A DNA stretch of 64,000 bases from Mycolicibacterium aromaticivorans JS19b1 = JCM 16368 (GTDB lineage Bacteria > Actinomycetota > Actinomycetes > Mycobacteriales > Mycobacteriaceae). Numbering within the stretch: the first letter of the stretch is position 1; each line of letters opens with the position of its first letter. The stretch is taken from positions 3,472,001-3,536,000 of the forward strand of contig NZ_JALN02000001.1 in the NCBI RefSeq assembly GCF_000559085.1, written 5' to 3'. The notes below the pieces were generated by a model, which saw only the letters and a list, made by a program, of their open reading frames with translations, searched no databases and had not been told where the DNA came from. Of this stretch, positions 1 to 8,529 are shown in pieces. The position numbers and the translations under genes were made by a program.

Positions 1-503
1 CTGAGGTGCCGATCGGTCAGCCCGGCGAATTGTGGTTCCGCACACCGCAGTTGATGAAGGAATACCACAACAAGCCGGAGGCCACCGCCTCGACGATCAC
101 CGAGGACGGCTGGTTCCGCTCCGGTGACATCGGCCGCGTCGACGAGGACGGTTTCATCTTCGTCGAAGACCGGCTCAAGGACATGATCATCTCCGGGGGC
201 GAGAACATCTACTCCGTCGAGGTCGAGCGGGTGCTCACCGATCATCCGGCCGTACTCGACGCCGCGGTGTTCGGCGTGCCGGACGAGAAGTGGGGCGAGT
301 CGGTCAAGGCGGTCGTCGAATTGTCCGCCGGCGGCCAGACGTCCGAAGAGGAACTGGTTGCCTGGTGCCGGGAGCGGCTGGCGCACTACAAGTGCCCGCG
401 CAGCGTGGAGATCTCGCCGGCGTTGCCGCGCAACCCCACCGGCAAGCTGCTCAAGCGCGATCTGCGCAACCCGTACTGGGAGAACCGCGGCCGCGCGATC
501 TGA
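1..503 (+). CDS. Acyl-CoA synthetase / AMP-dependent ligase, C-terminal part (5' truncated by window edge)
   Basis: The open frame runs in from the left edge (a GAG codon precedes the first internal GTG), so only the C-terminal ~165 residues are visible. They match the ANL superfamily, which activates a carboxylic acid with ATP and transfers it to CoA. Visible are GWFRSGDIG, the hinge and A8 loop DRLKDMIISGGENIYS, and the A10 motif PTGKLLKRDL with the catalytic lysine. The C-terminus NPYWENRGRAI is typical of FadD-type enzymes. The stop overlaps the menC start (TGATG), so the two are probably co-translated. A MenE role is conceivable from this position, but mycobacterial menE lies elsewhere as I remember it, and FadD8-like is more likely. 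The substrate cannot be read from the sequence. Confidence 0.9.
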   Translation, partial: EVPIGQPGELWFRTPQLMKEYHNKPEATASTITEDGWFRSGDIGRVDEDGFIFVEDRLKDMIISGGENIYSVEVERVLTDHPAVLDAAVFGVPDEKWGESVKAVVELSAGGQTSEEELVAWCRERLAHYKCPRSVEISPALPRNPTGKLLKRDLRNPYWENRGRAI

Positions 504-1489
504 TGGCGGTGGCGCTGGAGGACTTGCTGGACCGGTTGCACGTTCTGGCACTGCCGATGCGGGTTCGCTTCCGCGGCATCATGGTTCGCGAGGTAGCCCT
601 GATCGACGGGCCCACCGGCTGGGGCGAGTTCGGCGCGTTCGTCGAATACGAACCGCCCGAGGCGGTGCACTGGCTGGCGTCCGGTGTCGAATCCGCTTAC
701 TGCGCAAGGCCTTCCGTCGTACGCCAGGTGGTGCCGATCAACGCGACGGTGCCCGCCGTCCCGGCCGGGCAGGTGCCGGAGGTATTGGAGCGTTTCCCTG
801 GCACGCGTACCGCCAAGGTGAAGGTAGCCGAGCCCGGCCAGACGCTGGCCGACGACGTCGCCCGGGTGAACGCGGTGCGTGCGGTGATCCCGACGGTGCG
901 GGTGGACGCCAACGGCGGGTGGACCGTCGAGCAGGCGGTGGCCGCGGCGGCCGCGCTGACCGCCGACGGTCCGCTGGAATACCTTGAGCAGCCGTGTAAG
1001 ACGGTAGCCGAGCTGGCCGAGGTGCGCAGCCGGGTGGACGTCGCGGTGGCCGCCGACGAGAGCATCCGCAAGGCCGCGGACCCGCTGGCGGTGGTGCGCG
1101 CGCGGGCAGCCGACATCGCTGTGCTCAAAGTGCCGCCGCTCGGCGGGGTGCGGGCGTTGTTGGACATCGCTGCCGAGATCGACATCCCGGTGGTGATCTC
1201 GAGTGCGCTGGACACCGCGGTCGGGATCGCGGCGGGGTTGACCGCGGCGGCGGCATTGCCGCGGCTGGAGCATGCCTGCGGGCTGGGCACCGGCGGGTTG
1301 TTCGTGGCGGACGTCGCGGAGATCAGCCTGGTCGACGGGGGGCTGCCGGTCGGCGATGTGGTGCCCGACCCGGCTCGGCTGGCCGCGCTCGCCGCGCCGG
1401 CCGACCGCCGCGACTGGTGGATCGAGCGAGTGCGCACCTGCCACGCGCTTCTCGCCCAAACCGACACACCGCAGGACAATCGCGAGTAG
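503..1489 (+). CDS. menC: o-Succinylbenzoate synthase MenC
   Basis: 328 aa, close to the usual mycobacterial MenC length. It dehydrates SHCHC to o-succinylbenzoate in menaquinone synthesis and belongs to the enolase superfamily. The barrel motifs appear in order: KVKV with the general acid/base lysines, VDANGGW (metal Asp), LEYLEQP (metal Glu), AADES (metal Asp) and VLKVPPLGG (second catalytic lysine). The ATG at 503 is chosen because it overlaps the upstream TGA and begins at the family N-terminus; longer in-frame upstream starts only read the previous gene out of frame. In M. tuberculosis menC is followed directly by bpoC and menD, but here four other genes intervene. Confidence 0.95.
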   Translation: MAVALEDLLDRLHVLALPMRVRFRGIMVREVALIDGPTGWGEFGAFVEYEPPEAVHWLASGVESAYCARPSVVRQVVPINATVPAVPAGQVPEVLERFPGTRTAKVKVAEPGQTLADDVARVNAVRAVIPTVRVDANGGWTVEQAVAAAAALTADGPLEYLEQPCKTVAELAEVRSRVDVAVAADESIRKAADPLAVVRARAADIAVLKVPPLGGVRALLDIAAEIDIPVVISSALDTAVGIAAGLTAAAALPRLEHACGLGTGGLFVADVAEISLVDGGLPVGDVVPDPARLAALAAPADRRDWWIERVRTCHALLAQTDTPQDNRE

Positions 1490-1515
1490 ATCGCCGCACA
1501 ACGTCGACCTCGGCG

Positions 1516-2070
1516 CTAGAAGCCGCCCTTCAACTCCGCGACGGCGCGGCGCACGAAGTGAGCGAGGTCGTGCGTGTCGTCGGCCAGCCACTGCTCGAAG
1601 GCCAGCTGAAAGACCGCGGCGCCGGCCTCGGCGGTCAGGCGCGCGGTGGTCTCGGCGACACCGCGGGTCACCAGGCCGTCGGCCATCGCGGCGGCGAGCG
1701 CGGACCGTTTGGACAGCTCGCGTTCCTGCAGGGCGGGGTTGGCCTCGATCACCGCTTGCCGCAGTCGCGACGCATCCCGGCGATCGTCGAAGAAGGCGCT
1801 CACCGCCTGCATCGCTGTGCTGACCGCATCTAGGGGAGCGGACGAATCCGGCGCTTCCGCAACGCTTTTCGTCAACTGTTCCAGTAGCTGGAGCTGGCCG
1901 CCGAAGAGGACTTCGCGCTTGTCGGCGAAGTAGCGGAAGAAGGTGCGCTCAGTGAGACCCGCCCGCTCCGCGATCTCGGCGACGGTCGTCTGGTCGAATC
2001 CGCGTTCGGTGTAGAGCGCCATGGCCGCCTGTTGCAGGCGGCCCTGTGCGTCCGGCTCCCAGCGGCCCAT
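1516..2070 (-). CDS. TetR/AcrR family transcriptional regulator
   Basis: 184 aa. The N-terminal helix-turn-helix is clear (TTVAEIAERAGLTERTFFRYF, within residues ~28-50), followed by an all-helical ligand and dimerisation domain. It is divergent from the epimerase at 2150, and the shared 79-bp gap carries two copies of an 18-bp dyad. It most likely represses itself and the epimerase. The ligand is unknown. The gene is convergent with menC, with only 26 bp between their stops. Confidence 0.92.
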   Translation of the reverse strand: MGRWEPDAQGRLQQAAMALYTERGFDQTTVAEIAERAGLTERTFFRYFADKREVLFGGQLQLLEQLTKSVAEAPDSSAPLDAVSTAMQAVSAFFDDRRDASRLRQAVIEANPALQERELSKRSALAAAMADGLVTRGVAETTARLTAEAGAAVFQLAFEQWLADDTHDLAHFVRRAVAELKGGF

Positions 2071-2087
2071 GCGGGAATTTTAGCGGG

Positions 2088-2136
2088 ATGACAGTTGCTG
2101 ACATCAGCGCTAGTGTTTGATGACAGCGACTGACAT
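2088..2136. promoter_or_regulatory. Pair of 18-bp operator-like repeats between tetR and the epimerase
   Basis: GATGACAGTTGCTGACAT lies at 2088-2105 and GATGACAGCGACTGACAT at 2119-2136, in the same orientation and 31 bp apart. They differ only in the central three bases. Each is itself an imperfect dyad (TGACAG-N3-CTGACA). Position between divergent genes and size fit TetR-family operators. The right copy ends next to the Shine-Dalgarno GGAGG (2137-2141) of the epimerase. Confidence 0.6.
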
Positions 2137-2149
2137 GGAGGTATGCCCC

Positions 2150-3043
2150 ATGAAGATATTCGTTACCGGAGCGTCCGGCTGGGTCGGCTCGGCGGTGGTG
2201 CCCGAACTGCTCGCGGCCGGCCATCAGGTTCTCGGCCTGGCCCGCTCCGACGGGTCCGCCGCCGCGCTGACCGCCGCCGGCGCCGACGTTCACCGCGGCG
2301 ACCTCGCCGACCTCGACAGCTTGCGCGGCGGCGCCAAAGATGCCGACGCCGTTATCCACCTTGCCTTCCACCACGACTTCGAGAACTTCTCCGGCGCAGG
2401 TGAACTCGACCGCGCCGCGATCACCGCCCTCGGTGAGACGCTGGCTGATTCCGGCCGCCCCCTGGTGGTCACCAGCGGAACCGCCGGGCACGCGCTCGGC
2501 CAGGTTCTCACCGAGGACCAGGCCGCCAACCCACACTCCCCACGCGTCTCCGAGCGGGCCGCGTTGGCGTTCGTCGACCGCGGAGTGCGGGTGTCGATCG
2601 TTCGGCTTGCGCCCTCGGTGCACGGCAACGGCGACTACGGGTTCGTCCCGCGGCTGGTCGACGTCGCTCGCGAGAAGGGTGTGTCCGCCTACGTAGGCGA
2701 CGGCACCAACCGCTGGTCGGCGGTGCACCGCGACGACGCCGCCGTGCTGTTCCGGCTGGCCGCCGAAGGTGCACCCAGTGGGACCGTGCTGCATGCGATC
2801 GGCGAAGAAGGTGTGCCCACCCGGGCGATCGCCGAGACGATCGGCCGAGGCCTGGGCGTTCCGGTCACCAGCATGCCTGCCGAGAACGCGATGGATCACT
2901 TCGGGTGGATCGGTGGGTTCTTCAGCCTCGACATGCCGGCCGGCAGCGCCGTCACCCGTGAGCGGTTCGGCTGGCAGCCCACCGGAATCGGACTGCTCGA
3001 CGACGTGGAGCGGCACTATTTCGAGGTCAGGACCACACCGTGA
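2150..3043 (+). CDS. NAD(P)-dependent epimerase/dehydratase (extended SDR)
   Basis: 297 aa. It opens directly with the Rossmann motif MKIFVTGASGWVGSAV (GxxGxxG). Atypical-SDR features follow, including the DVHRGDLADLDSL loop, but the usual YxxxK is not obvious at the expected place (around SPRVSERAAL), as in NmrA-like or reductase-like extended SDRs. ATG 2150 is chosen for its GGAGG at 2137-2141 and 8-nt spacing. Similar proteins are annotated as NAD-dependent epimerase or 3-beta-hydroxysteroid dehydrogenase-like. It is probably controlled by the divergent TetR. The substrate is unknown. Confidence 0.88.
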   Translation: MKIFVTGASGWVGSAVVPELLAAGHQVLGLARSDGSAAALTAAGADVHRGDLADLDSLRGGAKDADAVIHLAFHHDFENFSGAGELDRAAITALGETLADSGRPLVVTSGTAGHALGQVLTEDQAANPHSPRVSERAALAFVDRGVRVSIVRLAPSVHGNGDYGFVPRLVDVAREKGVSAYVGDGTNRWSAVHRDDAAVLFRLAAEGAPSGTVLHAIGEEGVPTRAIAETIGRGLGVPVTSMPAENAMDHFGWIGGFFSLDMPAGSAVTRERFGWQPTGIGLLDDVERHYFEVRTTP

Positions 3044-3104
3044 TGTCCTGATCTGTGGGGTGCATGGCCTAGACGCCATCACCGGATGCCTCGACACTGA
3101 ACCC

Positions 3105-4052
3105 ATGGCGAGATCGGTGGTGATCCTCGGGTTTCCCGGGGTACAGGCCCTCGACGTGGTCGGGCCGCACGACGTGTTCACCGGCGCCGCGCTGCTGACC
3201 GAGGGCGGATACCGGGTCAGCGTCGCCTCCCGCGACGGCAGTCCGGTGAGCACCCCGACCGGCCTGGCGTTTGTCGCGGAGGCGATGCCCGAGCCCACGG
3301 ACATCGACACCCTGATCCTGCCCGGCGGGCCCGGCGTCGACGCCGTCCGCGATGACCCCGCCACCATGGCCTGGATTCGCGCGGCAGCTGCCAACTCGCG
3401 GCGCGTGGTCAGCGTGTGCACCGGCTCGTTCCTGGTCGCTCAAGCCGGTCTGCTCGACGGCTGCCGCGCCACCACACACTGGGCGTTCGCCGACCAGATG
3501 GCCCGCGAGTTCCCGGCCGTGACTGTCGACCGCGACGCGATATTCCTTCGCAGCTCGGCAACAGTGTGGACGGCGGCCGGGGTGACCTCCGGCATCGACT
3601 TGTCACTGGCGCTCGTCGAGGACGACTACGGGACCGAGGTAGCCCAGACCGTCGCGCGCTACCTCGTTCTGTATCTGCGCCGCCCCGGCGGTCAGACCCA
3701 GTTCGCGGCACCGGTGTGGATGCCGCGCGCCCGTCGCCGGCCGATCCGCGAGGTGCAGGAAGCGATCGAGGCCGATCCCGGTGCCGCCCACAGTATCTCC
3801 GAGTTGGCGCGCCGCGCGGCCATGAGTCCGCGGCACTTCACCCGGGTGTTCACCGACGAGATCGGCGAGGCTCCCGGCGCCTACGTCGAGCGAGTCCGCA
3901 CCGAAGCGGCCCGCCGTCAGCTCGAGGAGACCGACGACACGGTCGTCACCATTGCCGCCCGATGCGGTTTCGGCAGTTCGGAAACGTTGCGTCGCAACTT
4001 CATTCGCCGGGTCGGCATCTCACCCGACCAATATCGCAAAACGTTCGCATAG
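3105..4052 (+). CDS. GlxA-type AraC regulator with DJ-1/PfpI N-terminal domain
   Basis: 315 aa. Residues ~1-180 form a DJ-1/PfpI (class I glutamine-amidotransferase-like) domain with LILPGGPG and a nucleophile-elbow-like VSVCTGSF (Cys105). Residues ~210-315 are an AraC DNA-binding domain with two HTHs (ISELARRAAMSPRHFTRVF and VTIAARCGFGSSETLRRNF). GlxA-type regulators use the first domain to sense a ligand rather than as an enzyme. ATG 3105 starts at the domain boundary, and the longer in-frame extension overlaps the epimerase. The DJ-1 protein at 4064 starts 11 bp after the stop and is probably in the same operon. Confidence 0.92.
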   Translation: MARSVVILGFPGVQALDVVGPHDVFTGAALLTEGGYRVSVASRDGSPVSTPTGLAFVAEAMPEPTDIDTLILPGGPGVDAVRDDPATMAWIRAAAANSRRVVSVCTGSFLVAQAGLLDGCRATTHWAFADQMAREFPAVTVDRDAIFLRSSATVWTAAGVTSGIDLSLALVEDDYGTEVAQTVARYLVLYLRRPGGQTQFAAPVWMPRARRRPIREVQEAIEADPGAAHSISELARRAAMSPRHFTRVFTDEIGEAPGAYVERVRTEAARRQLEETDDTVVTIAARCGFGSSETLRRNFIRRVGISPDQYRKTFA

Positions 4053-4063
4053 AGGAGACTGTC

Positions 4064-4807
4064 GTGCAGATCGCCATCGTGCTCTATCCCGGTTTCACCG
4101 CTCTGGATTTCATCGGGCCCTATGAGGTGCTGCGCTGGCTGCCCGACGCCGAGGTTCGCTTCGTGTGGCACGAAACCGGCCCGATCACCGCGGACTCCGG
4201 TGTGCTCGTCGTCGGCGCAACCCACTCGTTCGACGAAACACCCTCTCCGGACGTCGTTCTCGTGCCCGGCGGGATGACGACGATCGAGCACTCCCGCGAC
4301 GAGAAGCTGCTCGACTGGGTGCGCCAGGCGCACCGGACCGCAACCTGGACGGCGTCGGTGTGTTCCGGGTCGGTGATCCTCGCGGCGGCAGGCCTGCTGA
4401 AAGGAAAGCGAGCGACGTCGCACTGGGCCGCGCTGACCGCGCTCAAGGCGCTCGGAGTCACGCCGGTCAAGGACGAACGCGTGGTTCACGAAGGCGACAT
4501 CGTCACCAGCGCCGGGGTGTCGGCAGGTATCGACCTCGCGCTGTGGCTGGCCGGACAGATCGGCGGCGACGAGCGCGCCAAGGTGATCCAGCTGTCGATG
4601 GAGTACGACCCGCAACCACCGTTCGACTCCGGGCACATGTCGAAGGCGTCGGCGACCACCAAGGCTTCCGCTGCCGCCCTGATGGCCAAGGATTTGGCCA
4701 CGCCCACCCAGCTCAAGGCGATGACGTCGCTGCTGTGGTCCGGCGCCATCGACGCCGCGCGGTCGAAGACACGGCGGAAACGGGGTCGCGTAGCCTCTGC
4801 CAGGTGA
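4064..4807 (+). CDS. DJ-1/PfpI family protein
   Basis: 247 aa. GTG start with GAGGAG just upstream (4052-4057, 6-nt spacing). It is a single DJ-1/PfpI domain, with VVLVPGG and the nucleophile elbow ASVCSGSVILAAAGLL (Cys100), followed by a helical C-terminal extension ending in a basic tail. Family members include isonitrile hydratases, glyoxalase-III-like enzymes and chaperones; the sequence does not decide between them. It resembles the sensor half of the preceding AraC regulator, so the pair may recognise the same small molecule. Its TGA overlaps the GTG of bpoC (GTGA). Confidence 0.88.
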   Translation: MQIAIVLYPGFTALDFIGPYEVLRWLPDAEVRFVWHETGPITADSGVLVVGATHSFDETPSPDVVLVPGGMTTIEHSRDEKLLDWVRQAHRTATWTASVCSGSVILAAAGLLKGKRATSHWAALTALKALGVTPVKDERVVHEGDIVTSAGVSAGIDLALWLAGQIGGDERAKVIQLSMEYDPQPPFDSGHMSKASATTKASAAALMAKDLATPTQLKAMTSLLWSGAIDAARSKTRRKRGRVASAR

Positions 4808-5592
4808 TCAACCTGGCCTACGAGGACAACGGCTCCGGCGATCCGGTGCTGTTCATCGCCGGCACCGGCGGCGCCGGCCGAACCTGGCACATTCACCAGA
4901 TTCCGCGCTTCCTGTCCGCGGGCTATCGCTGCGTCACGTTCGACAATCGTGGAATCGGAGCCACCGAGGAAGCAGGCGATTTCACGCCGGAGCAGATGAT
5001 CGCCGATACCGCCGCCCTCATCGAGGACGTGATCGGCGGACCCACACGGATCGTGGCGATCTCGATGGGCGCCTACATCGCCCAGGAGCTGATGCTGACC
5101 CGCCCGGAGCTGGTCACCCAGGCCGTGCTGATGGGCACCCGCGGCCGCCTGGACCGCACCCGCAAATCGTTCCGTGCCGCCGACGTCGAGCTCACCAACG
5201 CCGGCATCCAGCTGCCGCCGGCCTATGCGGCGAAAGTGCGTGTGCTGGAGAACTTCTCACCCAAGACCATCAACGACGAGAAGGCGATCGGCGACTGGGT
5301 GGAGATGTTCACCGCCTTCCCGATCAAGCGCACTCCCGGCCTGCGCGCCCAGCTCGAGGTCTACCCCAAGGACAACCGGCTGGCCGCTTACCGTTCCATT
5401 ACCAACGAGGTGCTGGTCATCGGGTTCGCCGACGACCTGCTGACCCCGGCCGCGCTGGGCCGTGAGGTCGCCGAGGCCATCCCCAACGGCCGATACGTGC
5501 AGATCGGGCACACCGGCCACCTCGGATTCCTGGAGCGCCCGGACACCGTGAACAACGCGATGCTGGACTTTTTCGCAGGCACTCTCGTCTGA
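4804..5592 (+). CDS. bpoC: Alpha/beta hydrolase BpoC (Rv0554-like)
   Basis: 262 aa, the length of M. tuberculosis Rv0554. Alpha/beta-hydrolase fold: oxyanion region FIAGTGGAGRTW, nucleophile elbow AISMGAY, acid residue in VIGFADDLLTPA and histidine in IGHTGHLGFLE. It was named a bromoperoxidase, but the family is cofactor-free and probably hydrolytic. Lying next to menD it was an obvious candidate for MenH; as I recall, published tests on the M. tuberculosis protein did not support that activity. The GTG start overlaps the preceding stop, which couples this core gene to the accessory cassette. Confidence 0.9.
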   Translation: MINLAYEDNGSGDPVLFIAGTGGAGRTWHIHQIPRFLSAGYRCVTFDNRGIGATEEAGDFTPEQMIADTAALIEDVIGGPTRIVAISMGAYIAQELMLTRPELVTQAVLMGTRGRLDRTRKSFRAADVELTNAGIQLPPAYAAKVRVLENFSPKTINDEKAIGDWVEMFTAFPIKRTPGLRAQLEVYPKDNRLAAYRSITNEVLVIGFADDLLTPAALGREVAEAIPNGRYVQIGHTGHLGFLERPDTVNNAMLDFFAGTLV

Positions 5593-5627
5593 TGTCGAGC
5601 CAGATCGACGTGTGACACGCTGTAGTA

Positions 5628-7295
5628 ATGAATCCATCGACGGCCCAGGCCCGCGTCGTCGTCGACGAATTGATCCGCGGCGGCGTCCGCGACGTGGTGC
5701 TGTGCCCAGGTTCGCGTAACGCCCCGCTCGCCTTCGCGCTGTCCGATGCCGACCGGGCCGGCCGGCTGCGCCTGCACGTCCGCATCGACGAGCGCACCGC
5801 CGGCTTCCTGGCGATCGGCCTGGCCGTCGCCGAGCGCGCCCCGGTGTGCGTGGCGATGACCTCGGGCACCGCGGTGGCCAACATGGGCCCCGCCGTCGTC
5901 GAGGCCAACTACGCCCGGGTTCCGCTGATCGTGCTGTCGGCCAATCGGCCCTACGAGCTGCTGGGCACCGGCGCCAACCAGACGTTCGAGCAGCTCGGCT
6001 ACTTCGGCACCCAGGTCCGCGCGGCGATCAGCCTGGGCCTGGCTCCCGAAATGGCCGGGGCGTCAGCGGGCGATCTCGGTTCGCTCAACGCGCAGTGGCG
6101 CTCGGCCACCTGCCGGGTGCTGGCCGCGGCCACCGGCGCACGCTCGGCCAACGCCGGCCCCGTGCAATTCGACATCCCGCTGCGGGAGCCGCTGGTGCCC
6201 GATGCTGACTCAGGTGCCGCGGCAATCCCGCCCGGCAGGCCGGACGGCAAGCCGTGGACGTGCAGCCCGCCGGTGGCATTCGACCAGCCGCTGGACATCG
6301 ATCTGACGCCCGACACCGTGGTGATCGCCGGGCACGGCGCCGGCGTCCACCCGAACCTGGCCGCGCTGCCGACGGTCGCCGAGCCGACCGCGCCGCACGC
6401 CGCCAACCCGCTGCACCCGCTGGCGCTGCCGCTGTTGCGCCCCCGCCAGGTGATCATGCTGGGCCGCCCGACGCTGCACCGGCCGGTGTCGACGCTGCTG
6501 GCCGACCCGTCGGTGCCGGTGTTCGCCCTGACCACGGGTCCGCGCTGGCCCGACGTGTCGGGCAACTCCGCGGCCACCGGCACCCGCGCCGAGACCAGCG
6601 GCACGCCCGACCCGGCGTGGCTGGCGCGCTGCGCGGAGGCCAACGCGCACACCATGGCGGCGGTGCGCCGGCAGCTGGCCGCCCACCCGCTGACCACCGG
6701 CCTGCACGTCGCGGCCGCGGTGGCCGCCGCGGTGCGCCCGGGGGACCAGCTGGTGCTCGGCGCCTCCAACCCGGTCCGAGACGCAGCCCTGGTCGGACTG
6801 AACACCGAGGGCATCAAGGTGCGCTCCAACCGGGGAGTGGCCGGTATCGACGGCACGGTGTCGACGATCATCGGCGCCGCGCTGGCGCATGACCGGAGCC
6901 GGGCGGCCGGCGACATCGAATCGCGCCGGACCATCGGTCTGATCGGGGACATGACCTTCGTGCACGACAGTTCGGGGCTGCTGATCGGGCCGACCGAGCC
7001 GACTCCGAAGAACTTGACGATCGTGGTGTCCAACGACAACGGCGGAGGCATCTTCGAACTTCTCGAGCAGGGCGACCCGCGGTTCTCCGATGTGTCGGCG
7101 CGGATCTTCGGCACCCCGCACGACGTCGACGTCGGCGCGCTGTGCCGGGCGTATCACATCGACGCCCGCCAAATCGAGGTCGACCAACTCGGCGGCGCGC
7201 TCGCCGAGCCTTTCGAGGGCATGCGGGTTCTCGAGGTCAAAGCCGACCGATCGTCGTTGCGGCAGTTGCACGCCGCGATCCGGTCGGCGCTGTGA
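5628..7295 (+). CDS. menD: SEPHCHC synthase MenD
   Basis: 555 aa. Thiamine-diphosphate enzyme that joins 2-oxoglutarate to isochorismate, the first committed step of menaquinone synthesis. The N-terminal domain has the MenD signature [16 protein letters not shown] and the conserved [12 protein letters not shown]. The ThDP/Mg binding region is at the C-terminal side ([15 protein letters not shown] followed by [10 protein letters not shown]). Length and order are as in M. tuberculosis. The stop overlaps the GTG of the next gene (GTGA). Confidence 0.97.
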   Translation: MNPSTAQARVVVDELIRGGVRDVVLCPGSRNAPLAFALSDADRAGRLRLHVRIDERTAGFLAIGLAVAERAPVCVAMTSGTAVANMGPAVVEANYARVPLIVLSANRPYELLGTGANQTFEQLGYFGTQVRAAISLGLAPEMAGASAGDLGSLNAQWRSATCRVLAAATGARSANAGPVQFDIPLREPLVPDADSGAAAIPPGRPDGKPWTCSPPVAFDQPLDIDLTPDTVVIAGHGAGVHPNLAALPTVAEPTAPHAANPLHPLALPLLRPRQVIMLGRPTLHRPVSTLLADPSVPVFALTTGPRWPDVSGNSAATGTRAETSGTPDPAWLARCAEANAHTMAAVRRQLAAHPLTTGLHVAAAVAAAVRPGDQLVLGASNPVRDAALVGLNTEGIKVRSNRGVAGIDGTVSTIIGAALAHDRSRAAGDIESRRTIGLIGDMTFVHDSSGLLIGPTEPTPKNLTIVVSNDNGGGIFELLEQGDPRFSDVSARIFGTPHDVDVGALCRAYHIDARQIEVDQLGGALAEPFEGMRVLEVKADRSSLRQLHAAIRSAL

Positions 7296-7816
7296 TCGCT
7301 CGTCTCTTTGCGTGGGTGAAACCGGCCCTGCCCCGGCGTCAGCCGGATGTCGTCGACACGACGCGTCGGAAAGTGTTGCGCTGGAGCAAGTGTGCGGTGT
7401 GGATCCTCATCGGGCTGGTCACCCTGCAGTCATTGCTACTGGTCGCCGGTGCGTGGCGCAACGATCAGCAGATCGAACACCACATGGGTGTTGCGCAGGC
7501 CGAAGTCCTCTCGGCCGGCCCGCGCCGCTCGACGATCGAGTTCGTCACCCCCGACCGCGTCACCTACCGTCCCGAGCTCGGTGTGCTCTATCCCTCCGAA
7601 CTGGCCGAGGGCATGCGCATCTACGTCGAGTACGACCGCAACAACCCGGATCTCGTTCGCGTGCAACATCGTACGGCGGCATTGGCGATCATCCCGGCCG
7701 GCTCGATCGCGGTGGTGGCGTGGCTGATCGGCGGGTTGTTCTTGACGGGCCTGGTACTGCTGGAACGCCGGGTGAATCAGGTCGACATCAGCTTGGACAA
7801 CCAGTTGTTGTCGTAG
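7292..7816 (+). CDS. Two-TM membrane protein, Rv0556/DUF3592-like
   Basis: 174 aa with transmembrane segments near residues 30-53 ([19 protein letters not shown]) and 130-155 ([18 protein letters not shown]). The extracytoplasmic loop between them contains [19 protein letters not shown] and [12 protein letters not shown], typical of DUF3592-like loops. Function is unknown. The GTG start overlaps the menD stop, so it is translationally coupled to menaquinone synthesis; this arrangement is conserved with Rv0555-Rv0556. Its last 40 bp overlap the 3' end of the convergent lipoprotein gene. Confidence 0.85.
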   Translation: MIARLFAWVKPALPRRQPDVVDTTRRKVLRWSKCAVWILIGLVTLQSLLLVAGAWRNDQQIEHHMGVAQAEVLSAGPRRSTIEFVTPDRVTYRPELGVLYPSELAEGMRIYVEYDRNNPDLVRVQHRTAALAIIPAGSIAVVAWLIGGLFLTGLVLLERRVNQVDISLDNQLLS

Positions 7817-8439
7817 ATGTCGATTTTCTCGTTGGTGTTGAGGTCGAACACCGTTGGGGTGCCGGTGTTGATGGCGTCGATCTCATAGAGGTATTCGAAG
7901 TTGGTGTCCGCCATCTCCTGGACGTCCAAGGCGGGCTTGCCGGCCCGCATCGCGTCGACGGCCGGGGCAGGAATTCCGCTCTCGCGGGCCATGTCGGCGA
8001 TCTGAGCGTCGCTGGGTCCGTTGCCGTGCGAATCCTGGTGGCCCCATAGGTCTTGCACGAACCTCTGGAATGCCTTTCCTGACGTATTCGGGCCCGGCGC
8101 CAGGAACATCGCGTTGCTGACGCGGTCGGAGTAGCCGCCGGGCTTCTTGTCCAGGAATGTCAACGGACGGTAGGTGATGGCGAGCTGGCCGAGGTTGATG
8201 TAGCGGGCCATGTCGTCGCCGAAGTCCTTCTGAAGATCGGCGCAGTGGCTGCATTGCGGTTCGGTGTACAACTCGATGTGGACCCGCGCGTTCGGGTCGC
8301 CGGCCACGATGCCGTAACCGTCTTTGCTCAGCGCCGTCCCCGGTCCGCGCGGATCCACCTGTGCCACACCGACAATTTCCGTGCTACAACCGGTGGTCAG
8401 CACGACGATCGCCACCACGAGCACAGACCAGAACCGCAT
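7777..8439 (-). CDS. DsbA-like thioredoxin-fold lipoprotein
   Basis: 220 aa. A signal peptide ends in a lipobox-like VVLTTGC (Cys18). The DsbA/thioredoxin fold carries the redox motif [10 protein letters not shown] (Cys63-Cys66) and the cis-proline region [11 protein letters not shown]. It probably makes or repairs disulfides in exported proteins at the outer face of the membrane; several Cys-paired secreted proteins are encoded nearby. ATG 8439 is chosen because it begins the signal peptide, and longer frames add non-signal sequence. I recall no counterpart at this position in M. tuberculosis. Confidence 0.9.
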   Translation of the reverse strand: MRFWSVLVVAIVVLTTGCSTEIVGVAQVDPRGPGTALSKDGYGIVAGDPNARVHIELYTEPQCSHCADLQKDFGDDMARYINLGQLAITYRPLTFLDKKPGGYSDRVSNAMFLAPGPNTSGKAFQRFVQDLWGHQDSHGNGPSDAQIADMARESGIPAPAVDAMRAGKPALDVQEMADTNFEYLYEIDAINTGTPTVFDLNTNEKIDIYDNNWLSKLMST

Positions 8440-8529
8440 GCTCGCACGGTACCGCGTTCCACCTGTTTTTCGTGTCGTGTATGCCTGGGCGCAACCTCGC
8501 TGACAGCCGCCGCTGTCACGCTCGAAATC

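Noticed and set aside
386..1591. 401-aa frame antisense to menC
   Set aside because: menC has all enolase-superfamily residues on the other strand; this frame is Arg/His-rich noise.
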